NCBI RefSeq assembly: GCF_001693485.1
Contig: NZ_MAXC01000053.1
Span: 124,001 to 188,000 of the forward strand
DNA: 64,000 bases
Direction: 5' to 3'
Source: Bradyrhizobium sp. LMTR 3
GTDB lineage: Bacteria; Pseudomonadota; Alphaproteobacteria; Rhizobiales; Xanthobacteraceae
Part shown: piece after piece, positions 1 to 7,289 of the stretch
Numbering within the stretch: the stretch's first letter is position 1
Layout: each line of letters opens with the position of its first letter
The notes under the pieces: model-generated
What the model was told of the DNA's origin: nothing
Database searches by the model: none
The model's input: only the letters and a program-made list of their open reading frames with translations
Position numbers and translations under genes: made by a program

Positions 1-253
1 TATTGTTCGCCACTACCCGCGCGGCACCGGAGCCGCCGATGGCCGCGACATAGAGGATGGCGCAATCCTTGATTGCCTCGATCTTGGGCGCGAGCTTGTC
101 CTCGTTGCCGTCTTCCTTGAGATCGCCGTCGAACTGAACTGCCTTCAGAAATACGTGCCCGCCCGGCCCAACATCATAGATCGAGATGTACTTGGCCCAG
201 CCGAAATGCGCATCGACGCGCCTCAAGTCTTGGGTAGCGAATGCGACCTTCAT
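1..253 (-). CDS. nifX: NifX, FeMo-cofactor carrier protein (3' end cut by window edge)
   Basis: The reading frame begins MKVAFATQD and runs off the left edge of the window after 84 codons, so only the N-terminal part is visible. NifX is a small protein of the NifX/NafY dinitrogenase iron-molybdenum cofactor-binding family that holds NifB-co or VK-cluster while the FeMo-cofactor is built on NifEN. The ATG overlaps the nifN stop codon in an ATGA arrangement (bases 253-250), so it is probably translationally coupled to nifN as the fifth gene of nifDKENX. The visible start (VAFATQDLRRVDAHFG) and the later segment AAIGGSGAARVVA fit the family. Its position right after nifN is the usual one in rhizobia. 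Confidence 0.9.
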   Translation of the reverse strand, partial: MKVAFATQDLRRVDAHFGWAKYISIYDVGPGGHVFLKAVQFDGDLKEDGNEDKLAPKIEAIKDCAILYVAAIGGSGAARVVANN

Positions 254-1656
254 GCAATCGACCCCTCTGTTGCGTCAACGAAGCTGCGGCGGCCGGGCTT
301 TAAGGACCGTCTCGAGGTCTGCCAGCTATCGGGCGTAGGCTGATGATTTTCCTCGCGGTCGGCGATCACGAGATTGGCGATATCGAAGATCACATCGCGC
401 GTGCCGCGATAGCCGACGGATAGCTGGTGTCCCGCGCCGATTCGATCGAACATCGGAAATCCCGCGCGATAAAACGGAATCTTCAGCCGCGCCGCCGCTT
501 GGCGGCCATGCGAATGCGTAATCAGCAGGTTGCAATTCCTCGTCCTAGCAAGCTCTTCCAGATCCTCGAGATCGCCGATCAGCACCTCGTTGGTTCCGAT
601 CCGCTCCAGCACCGGCGACTGCGTGGTCGTCACGGCTGCCGTCACCTGCGCGCCCATCTCGTGAAGCATGCTAGACAGGTCGAACAGGAGGTCAGGCTCG
701 GCACCAATCGCGAGCTTGCGGCCGCCGACATGGAAATGGGCGTCCAGCATCGCATCGCTGAGCTGGCCGCGCTGGCGCCGATATTTTTCTGGCACAGGGC
801 GGCCACTGATGTCGCTCAGGAAAGCGATGAATTCATCGTTGGGGATGAGGCCGCACAGCCGCTCGAACAGGCGAAACGGCACCCCAGTCTTGGCCTGCAT
901 AGCTTGTGCCGCGCGCCGCATCTGCGCACCGATGGCAATGGTCCAGCTGGACCGGCCCATGCCCGCTACTTCGTCAACCCCGATGCCACCAATGGTCGTT
1001 GGCGTAAACTCGTCCGGGATCTGCCCGTCCAGAGATCCCGCGAGATCAGGCAGGAAGGATGGCTTCAGGCCGAAATCCTCCAGGATCGTCCTGAGTTCGT
1101 CGAGGTCACCCGGCGTCAGGTGACATCCGGGGAGGACATTCACCCGCGCGGGATCACGCTCCGCCCCGACCGCCGGCGCCTCCACCAGTACCTCGACCAT
1201 GCATGCCACCGTCTTCTCCCACCCGTCCTGGAAGGCATCCTTGAAATCGGGCGTCGAGACAAAGACTAGAGGAAATTTGGCGAGCTGCGGATGCTGCTCG
1301 CGGATCAGCTTGATGTAGCCATCGACGTCATCGCCATTGGTTTCGGTCACTCCGGTCGAGCAGATCCCGATGATCTCCGGCTTGGTACGATTGTATATGT
1401 TGAGGATAGCCTGCTCGACATTTTCATAACCGCCGAGCACGGTCGCCACCTCGCTCATCGCAGTCGTCTGCAGCGGCACCGCCTCCTTGAAATGCCGCAC
1501 GAACAGCGTGAGCCCGAAGGATGTGCACCCTTGCGAGCCGTGCAGAAGCGGCATCGCCCCACGCAGGCCCATGAAGGCGAATGCGCCGCCAATCGGCTGA
1601 CTCATCTTCAGCGGGTTGACCGCGCAGGCCTTCTTCGGCGTGGTGACGATGGCCAT
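250..1656 (-). CDS. nifN: NifN, FeMo-cofactor scaffold beta subunit
   Basis: This 468-residue protein is the beta-like subunit of the NifEN scaffold on which the FeMo-cofactor precursor is matured before transfer to NifDK. It belongs to the nitrogenase component 1 (oxidoreductase) superfamily. Near the N terminus are the conserved CAVNPLKMSQPIGG and MPLLHGSQGCTSF segments that correspond to the P-cluster-side cysteine region of NifK, followed by GICSTGVTETNGDD. Length is normal for rhizobial NifN (about 450-470). The ATG follows the nifE stop by 9 bases and the stop overlaps nifX, so it is an internal gene of the nifDKENX transcript. No odd features seen. Confidence 0.96.
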   Translation of the reverse strand: MAIVTTPKKACAVNPLKMSQPIGGAFAFMGLRGAMPLLHGSQGCTSFGLTLFVRHFKEAVPLQTTAMSEVATVLGGYENVEQAILNIYNRTKPEIIGICSTGVTETNGDDVDGYIKLIREQHPQLAKFPLVFVSTPDFKDAFQDGWEKTVACMVEVLVEAPAVGAERDPARVNVLPGCHLTPGDLDELRTILEDFGLKPSFLPDLAGSLDGQIPDEFTPTTIGGIGVDEVAGMGRSSWTIAIGAQMRRAAQAMQAKTGVPFRLFERLCGLIPNDEFIAFLSDISGRPVPEKYRRQRGQLSDAMLDAHFHVGGRKLAIGAEPDLLFDLSSMLHEMGAQVTAAVTTTQSPVLERIGTNEVLIGDLEDLEELARTRNCNLLITHSHGRQAAARLKIPFYRAGFPMFDRIGAGHQLSVGYRGTRDVIFDIANLVIADREENHQPTPDSWQTSRRSLKPGRRSFVDATEGSIA

Positions 1657-1665
1657 GACGCCGTC

Positions 1666-3330
1666 CTATTCCGCGGCCTGCAGCATGGCAGGCGGTGAGG
1701 ACACCGGCATTTTCGCCAGGATGTCCTCGATACGCCTCTTGCAGCAGCCACCGAACGCGTCTGTGTGCTGTCTGACTGCCTCGACGCTGGTCAGGCCATG
1801 CGAGCGGATTGCATCCTCGAGGGTGCCGAGATCGACTTCCTTGCAGAAGCAGACCTTTTTCGCGCGCCGGGTCGTTTCCGGATCGGCGGCGACCTCGGCG
1901 GCCTGCGCGTCCATCTGAGCCATCCCCTTGGTCTGCCGATTCTTGGCCACCTCCTCCCACGGCACTGGTCGACGCAGCTGCTCCCACATCGGGTTGAACA
2001 GCGCCTTGTCGATCTCCTCGACCAGCTTCACCATACCGACGTACCCCATATAGGCGTGGCAGCGCTCCTGGTTGATGTCGAGCCAGGGCATCGCCGCTTT
2101 CAGCGCAACGAACTGCGATTTGCCACCCGAGAGCATGATATCCGCTTTCGCGTCCTTCAGCATTTTGTATATCTCGCGCGGCGTCATGTCCTCGATCATG
2201 TGGGCATCCTGCCCCATCAGCTCCTTGATGCGCTCCTTGTCCTGCTTGGTCGATTTCTTGACGCTGGTGCCGACCAGCTCGAGCCCTGCCTCCTGCAGCG
2301 CCGCCACCACGGACCAGGACTTGACGCCGCCGGTGATCAGAAGTGCCCTCTTGCCGGCAAAGCGGGGCTTGTACGGTTCGATCGCGGCCCAGGCGCCCGC
2401 CTCCTCGCGCGCGATCACCGCCTCGGTGCGCTCGATCAGTTCGGAAGGCGCCCCACGCTCGACCAACAGCCGGGCAATCTGGCGCAGCGAATCGCTGGAA
2501 TCCTGGATGCCATAGAACGACCCTTCGAAAAACGGGATGCCGTAACGCTCCTCCATCTTGCGCGCGACACTGATCATCGCTTTCGAGCATACCATCATGG
2601 CAGCGCGCGCCCGGTGCGAAGAGGCGACTTCGCGATATTTGCCGTCCCCCGAGATGCAGGAGAGGATGCGGATGCCGAGCTCGTCAAGCAGCGGCTTGAC
2701 CTGCCAAAGCTCGCCGGAGAGGTTGTATTCGCCAATCAGGTTGATGTCATAGGGCGTGGTGTAGTCCGGCTCTTGCGTGCCGATGACATGCTCGAGCAAG
2801 GCCTCGCCGGCGAGCTTGTTGCCGAGGTTCTTGGAGCCGACGAAGCCCGGTGAATTTACGGGAATGACCGGCTTGCCGAGCTTTTGCGAAGCCGCCTTGC
2901 AAACCGCATTTATGTCGTCGCCGATCATGGCGGGAACGCAGGTCTGATAGACGAAAATGGCCGGCGGGTTGTACTTGTTGATGATCTCTTTGATTGCTTT
3001 GTAGAGACGCTTCTCGCCCCCAAATACTATATCGGTTTCGTTCATGTCAGTGGTGAGTCCGGTGCGCCAGATGCTGGCGCCAGACGAAGCCGCACCGCGG
3101 TTATCCCAGGAATTACCCTCACAGGCGATCGGACCGTGCACGAGATGGGCGACGTCGGTAAAAGGCTGCAGCGCAATTTTGGCGCCGTCGAAGGCGCAGC
3201 CGCCTGCGGCGCCGCCCGGCTGCAGCTGCTTGGTGCAGCCCCTATTGCGCTCGGCATCCGATTTGTTGGCGTTCTTGGCGCAGCCCGGCTCGTTGAAGAT
3301 CTTCTGGATCGTGGCCGATAGCGAACTCAT
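1666..3330 (-). CDS. nifE: NifE, FeMo-cofactor scaffold alpha subunit with C-terminal BFD-like domain
   Basis: NifE (554 residues) pairs with NifN to form the cofactor scaffold. The N terminus shows the expected cysteines in FNEPGCAKN (Cys17), RGCTKQLQPGGAAGGCAFDGA (Cys32, Cys45) and HGPIACEGNSWDNRG (Cys70). The core resembles nitrogenase component 1 alpha chains. Beyond the scaffold domain is an extra segment of about 65 residues: KVCFCKEVDLGTLEDAI, then FGGCCKRRIEDIL. That C-x-C ... C-C pattern is that of a BFD-like [2Fe-2S] domain, which makes the protein longer than enteric NifE (about 455). I recall such extended NifE proteins in other rhizobia. It follows nifK by 99 bases and precedes nifN by 9 bases. 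Confidence 0.96.
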   Translation of the reverse strand: MSSLSATIQKIFNEPGCAKNANKSDAERNRGCTKQLQPGGAAGGCAFDGAKIALQPFTDVAHLVHGPIACEGNSWDNRGAASSGASIWRTGLTTDMNETDIVFGGEKRLYKAIKEIINKYNPPAIFVYQTCVPAMIGDDINAVCKAASQKLGKPVIPVNSPGFVGSKNLGNKLAGEALLEHVIGTQEPDYTTPYDINLIGEYNLSGELWQVKPLLDELGIRILSCISGDGKYREVASSHRARAAMMVCSKAMISVARKMEERYGIPFFEGSFYGIQDSSDSLRQIARLLVERGAPSELIERTEAVIAREEAGAWAAIEPYKPRFAGKRALLITGGVKSWSVVAALQEAGLELVGTSVKKSTKQDKERIKELMGQDAHMIEDMTPREIYKMLKDAKADIMLSGGKSQFVALKAAMPWLDINQERCHAYMGYVGMVKLVEEIDKALFNPMWEQLRRPVPWEEVAKNRQTKGMAQMDAQAAEVAADPETTRRAKKVCFCKEVDLGTLEDAIRSHGLTSVEAVRQHTDAFGGCCKRRIEDILAKMPVSSPPAMLQAAE

Positions 3331-3429
3331 CCGTCTCTCCTCCCAACCGAGCTTGTTCGCGAAGATCAGTCCATCGTGTCGCTTAGGCCATCGCCGACGT
3401 TTGCCGGCGATGGCGTGCGCCGTTCGTCA

Positions 3430-4989
3430 TCAACGAATGATGTCGAAGCTATAGTCGGTCTTGCCGGCAATGTTGGTCTTCTTGTCGATCTCGTCGAAGA
3501 TCTTGTCGAGAATCTTCACCAACACGTTCATGCCCCCCTGATAGCCCCACACCGGAGAGCGGTGATGGTGATGCCGATCGAAGATTGGGAAACCGATCCG
3601 GATCAGCGGCGTACCGGTGTCGCGCTCCAGATACTTGCCATAGGTGTTACCAATCAGGAAGTCGACCGGCTCGGTGAACAGGAGCGAGCGCATATGCCAG
3701 AGGTCTCGCCCCGGATAGGCATGGCAGTTCTGCCCAAACGGCGAGCTCCCAAATAACGCCTGCATTTTCTCCTCCCAGGCCTTGTTGCCGTTCGTGGACA
3801 GCACATGGATCGGCTCGGCGCCAAGCTCGAGCAGGAAGGCAGCCAACCCATAGCAGAGATCTGGATCGCCATAGATCGCAAATTTCTTGCCGTGGATATG
3901 CGCGCTAGAGTCGGCCATCGCGTCGACCAAACGGCCGCGCTCTCGAGTCAGTTCCTCCGGAATGTCTTTGCCACTGATGCGCGACAGCGCCATCAGAAAC
4001 TCATCCGTTGCGGACACGCCCACCGGATAATTGAAGGCCACGACCTCCTGGCCATGATCGGCGATGAACGGCAGCGTCTTTTCCGTGCACCACTGCTGCA
4101 TCGAGATCGTTGCTTTAGCGTGAACTGCTTTCGCGGCGTCTTCCAAAGTCGTGCCGCCATCATACATCCGGAACTCGCCGTCGGTCGGTGTATCGAACAC
4201 ATCGGAATTATCGGCAAGAATGGTGTACTGAATGCCCATCAATTCGAAGATGCGCTTGATCTCGCGGATGTTGCCGACGGTATAGCCGTCAAAGCCGCCG
4301 ATGAGGTTGATCTTCTTGTTGGGCGCGCGCTCGAGTTTGGCGGCTGTCCCCGCCTTGCCGTCCCAGAAATGCTCGAGGATGCCCTTGAGCGCATTGTCGT
4401 ACCCGGTGACATGGCTGCCCACGAAGGCTGGCGTGTGCGCAAACGGCACATCGAAATCAGCTGGCACCGAGCCTTTTTCCTTGGACGTTTTGATAAAGGC
4501 ATTGAGGTCGTCTCCGATCACCTCCGCCATGCAGGTGGTGGAGACCGCGATCATCTTGGGCTTATACATATTATAGCTGTTGGCGAGCCCATCGATCATG
4601 TTGTTCAGCCCGCCGAATACCGCAGCGTCCTCCGTCATCGACGAGGAGACGCAGGAGCTTGGCTCCTTGAAGTGCCGCGACAAATGGCTGCGGTAATAGG
4701 CCACGCAGCCTTGGGAGCCATGCACGAAGGGCAGCGTGGCCTCGAAGCCAACCGAGGCGAACACCGCGCCCAGCGGCTGGCAAGCCTTGGCTGGATTTAC
4801 CGTGAGCGCTTCCCGCGCAAAATTCTTTTCGCGATATTCGGGCGTCTTCGCCCATTCCCTGATGCGTTCTACCTCCGCGGGATCGCGGGGATTCTCGAAC
4901 ATCTTCTTCTTGTTGGCCAGCATCTGCTGGTATTCCGGACCGCGGAACAGCTCGACATGATCGAGCACATGTTCTGCACTCTGCGCCAT
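3430..4989 (-). CDS. nifK: NifK, nitrogenase MoFe protein beta chain
   Basis: This 519-residue protein is the beta subunit of dinitrogenase, which forms the alpha2-beta2 MoFe protein with NifD and shares the P-cluster. The three P-cluster cysteines are visible at Cys70 (NPAKACQPLGA), Cys95 (HGSQGCVAYYRSH) and Cys153 (VSTTCMAEVIGDDL); the serine-rich SSCVSSSMTEDAAVFGG segment is also present. The N terminus (MAQSAEHVLDHVELF) and length match rhizobial NifK. It lies 69 bases downstream of nifD, is transcribed with it from the 6.6 kb promoter, and is followed by nifE after 99 bases. No truncation or frameshift. Confidence 0.98.
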   Translation of the reverse strand: MAQSAEHVLDHVELFRGPEYQQMLANKKKMFENPRDPAEVERIREWAKTPEYREKNFAREALTVNPAKACQPLGAVFASVGFEATLPFVHGSQGCVAYYRSHLSRHFKEPSSCVSSSMTEDAAVFGGLNNMIDGLANSYNMYKPKMIAVSTTCMAEVIGDDLNAFIKTSKEKGSVPADFDVPFAHTPAFVGSHVTGYDNALKGILEHFWDGKAGTAAKLERAPNKKINLIGGFDGYTVGNIREIKRIFELMGIQYTILADNSDVFDTPTDGEFRMYDGGTTLEDAAKAVHAKATISMQQWCTEKTLPFIADHGQEVVAFNYPVGVSATDEFLMALSRISGKDIPEELTRERGRLVDAMADSSAHIHGKKFAIYGDPDLCYGLAAFLLELGAEPIHVLSTNGNKAWEEKMQALFGSSPFGQNCHAYPGRDLWHMRSLLFTEPVDFLIGNTYGKYLERDTGTPLIRIGFPIFDRHHHHRSPVWGYQGGMNVLVKILDKIFDEIDKKTNIAGKTDYSFDIIR

Positions 4990-5058
4990 TGGTAGGATCC
5001 TTTCGAAAATCGTGATCAGTATTGGGTTCGGCTCTCAGCAGTGAGCCGGCCACTTGAG

Positions 5059-6561
5059 TTATTCGGCAGCCAACAGCTTCGGCTTCGGGACCTCCTTCCA
5101 CGGCGCCTTGGTCTTTTTCCAGATCGGTGAGTTGATGGCCATGTCCATGTCGCGCGCGAAGATCGCAAATCCGTCATAGCCATGATACGGACCCGAATAG
5201 TCCCAGGAGTGCATTTGGCGGAACGGCACGCCCATCTTTTGGAAGACATATTTTTCCTTGATGCCAGAGCCGACCAGGTTAGGCTGGATCTTCTCGACGA
5301 AGCGTTCGAACTCATAGCCCGTGACGTCGTCGTAGATGAGCGTGCCATCCTTGACGTAGTGCTGGGCAGTGCGCTGGTAATCGTCATTGTGGCCGAACTC
5401 GTAGCCGGTGCCGACGACCTCCATTCCGAGGTCCTCGTAGGCGCCGATCACATGGCGCGGACGCAGTCCGCCAACGAACAGCATCACGCTCTTGCCTTCC
5501 AGGCGCGGGCGATATTTAGCGATGACCGCGTCCACCAGCGGCTGATATTTTGCAATCACCCGCTCGGCACCCTCCTTGATCTTGTCGTCAAAATAACCGG
5601 CTATCTTGCGCAGCGACTCCACGATCTTGGAGGGCCCGAAGAAGTTGTATTCGCACCAGGGAATACCGAATTTCTCCTCCATGTGGCGCGAGATGTAGTT
5701 CATCGAGCGGTAGCAATGCAGCACGTTAAGCTTCGCCTTCGGAGTTGCCTCGAGCTCGGCCAGGGAACCGTCACCGGACCACTGCGCGATCACGCGCAGG
5801 CCCATCTCCTCAAGCAGAATTCGAGATGACCAGGCGTCGCCGCCGATATTGTAGTCGCCGATGATCGCGACATCGTAGGGCGTCGGCTCGAACGTCGGCT
5901 TACTCTCGGGGGCGACCTTGTCGAACACCCAATCGCGCACCGCGTCGTTGGCAATATGGTGGCCGAGCGACTGTGACACGCCGCGGAAACCCTCGCAGCG
6001 GACCGGCACGATGGTCTTGCCGCCATATTCCTTCGATTTTGCCCTGGAGACCGCCTCAATGTCGTCGCCGATCAGACCGATTGGGCATTCCGACTGGATG
6101 GTGATGCCGTTGTTGAGCGGGAACAGCTCCTGAATTTCATCAATGATTTTGACGAGCTTCTTGTCCCCGCCGAACACGATATCCTTTTCCTGGAAGTCGG
6201 ATGTGAACTGCAAGGTCACGAAACTATCGATACCTGTCGTGCCGACGTAATAGTTACGCCGCGAGCCCCACGAGTACTGTCCACAGCCGACCGGACCGTG
6301 GCTGATATGGATCATGTCCTTGATCGGTCCCCAGACCACACCTTTGGAGCCCGCGTAGGCGCAACCGCGGATCGTCATCACACCAGGGATGGATTTGAGG
6401 TTGGACTTGACTCCGCAGTCCGACTTGCCGACCTCGTGAACATTGAGGTGCTTGGCGCGCCGTTTTGCGGTCTTCTCCGGATAGACCTTCAGCACCTCCT
6501 GAATCAGCTCTTTGTTGCGGGCTTTGATTTCTGCGATGCTCTGGGTCGTGGCGAGACTCAT
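5059..6561 (-). CDS. nifD: NifD, nitrogenase MoFe protein alpha chain
   Basis: NifD (500 residues) carries the FeMo-cofactor and the substrate-reduction site. P-cluster cysteines are at about Cys67 (TIRGCAYAGSKG), Cys93 (HGPVGCGQYSWGSRR) and Cys159 (QSECPIGLIGDD). The cofactor-ligand cysteine lies in NVLHCYRSMNYIS and the cofactor histidine in QMHSWDYSGPYHG. The frame stays open further upstream to 6828, but the ATG at 6561 (MSLATTQSIAEIK) was chosen because the protein then has the family length and because the sigma-54 promoter at 6616-6631 lies just upstream; the longer start would fall before the promoter. First gene of nifDKENX. There is no nifH in the window, so nifH is encoded elsewhere, as in other Bradyrhizobium. 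Confidence 0.98.
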   Translation of the reverse strand: MSLATTQSIAEIKARNKELIQEVLKVYPEKTAKRRAKHLNVHEVGKSDCGVKSNLKSIPGVMTIRGCAYAGSKGVVWGPIKDMIHISHGPVGCGQYSWGSRRNYYVGTTGIDSFVTLQFTSDFQEKDIVFGGDKKLVKIIDEIQELFPLNNGITIQSECPIGLIGDDIEAVSRAKSKEYGGKTIVPVRCEGFRGVSQSLGHHIANDAVRDWVFDKVAPESKPTFEPTPYDVAIIGDYNIGGDAWSSRILLEEMGLRVIAQWSGDGSLAELEATPKAKLNVLHCYRSMNYISRHMEEKFGIPWCEYNFFGPSKIVESLRKIAGYFDDKIKEGAERVIAKYQPLVDAVIAKYRPRLEGKSVMLFVGGLRPRHVIGAYEDLGMEVVGTGYEFGHNDDYQRTAQHYVKDGTLIYDDVTGYEFERFVEKIQPNLVGSGIKEKYVFQKMGVPFRQMHSWDYSGPYHGYDGFAIFARDMDMAINSPIWKKTKAPWKEVPKPKLLAAE

Positions 6562-6615
6562 GCTGATATCCTTCAAAGGTTTCCTGTTGCGACGGCGGCT
6601 CTCGGCCAAGAGTTT

Positions 6616-6631
6616 TGCAACGACCGTGCCA
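6616..6631 (-). promoter_or_regulatory. Sigma-54 (-24/-12) promoter of nifDKENX
   Basis: On the minus strand the sequence reads TGGCACGGTCGTTGCA, an exact match to the RpoN consensus TGGCACG-N4-TTGCW with GG and GC ten bases apart. It lies 55 bases upstream of the nifD ATG. Transcription should begin roughly 12 bases beyond the GC element, near 6605. Confidence 0.95.
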
Positions 6632-6702
6632 GCCGCGACGTGAGCGCAAAAAACAGCGCAGTTGAAAGTAGATAGCCACCTTCGCGCGAGTAACCGGACT
6701 GT

Positions 6703-6718
6703 TGTTGCAAACCCGACA
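6703..6718. promoter_or_regulatory. NifA upstream activator sequence for nifD
   Basis: The sequence TGTTGCAAACCCGACA fits the NifA binding motif TGT-N10-ACA exactly. It lies about 85 bases upstream of the -24/-12 element, a normal distance for an enhancer-like NifA site. Confidence 0.85.
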
Positions 6719-7289
6719 TCGAGCGTGTCTACCGTGCTCGTTTGATCCTTTTCGAAACAAAAACAAGGGCGGGCGCGCGCGATATTGCACCGCATTTGCC
6801 CCACAAGAGCGCGAGAACATTGCGACACGGGCCCGCTGCTGGAAATGGCACGTGACGAGGTGACCCAGCTGCAAGGCTGCGTCAGCCAGTCTGGATCACC
6901 ATCGTCGTGATGCGTGACCGCTGCTCAGCTCGTTGGCGCCGGTGGTGCGCACATTGCGCCTGGCCTCCCTCATCCTGATCCCAATCCTATTGGGCCGACC
7001 AGCCAGAGAGATCGTCGCGGCCGGCCCGCAGGCGTTGTTCGACTGCCCGAGCACCTCAAGCCACAGCGCTCGTGGGATTTCCGCTTTATGGGCTTCTGCA
7101 TGCGCGTCGACGCCCAGACCGCCCTAGCTGATGCGCCTTGACGTAATGGGGGCTGTTGATGGGGGTGCGATCCGATGTTGCATCCAGGCTGCCGGGCGTG
7201 CTTCACATCCGGCTCCATCCACTGGACAACTGACTTTGGTTAGACGAGCACAGAATTAGAAGCTTGGGGTTAGGAAACGCGAGAGTAGC
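6719..7289. other. Divergent intergenic region between nifD and the malic enzyme gene
   Basis: About 570 bases between the nifD activator site and the malic enzyme start. I find no convincing gene. Short open frames here lack ribosome sites and family likeness. No second sigma-54 element aimed at the malic enzyme was found. Confidence 0.5.

Noticed and set aside
427..1269. Plus-strand 280-codon frame across nifN
   Set aside because: High-GC antisense shadow of nifN; no ribosome site or family likeness. Similar frames opposite nifE, nifK, the malic enzyme, sufB, the S9 peptidase and hup/hyp genes were rejected for the same reason.
6562..6828. Upstream extension of nifD to a start at 6828
   Set aside because: It would begin before the sigma-54 promoter at 6616-6631 and add about 89 residues unlike any NifD.
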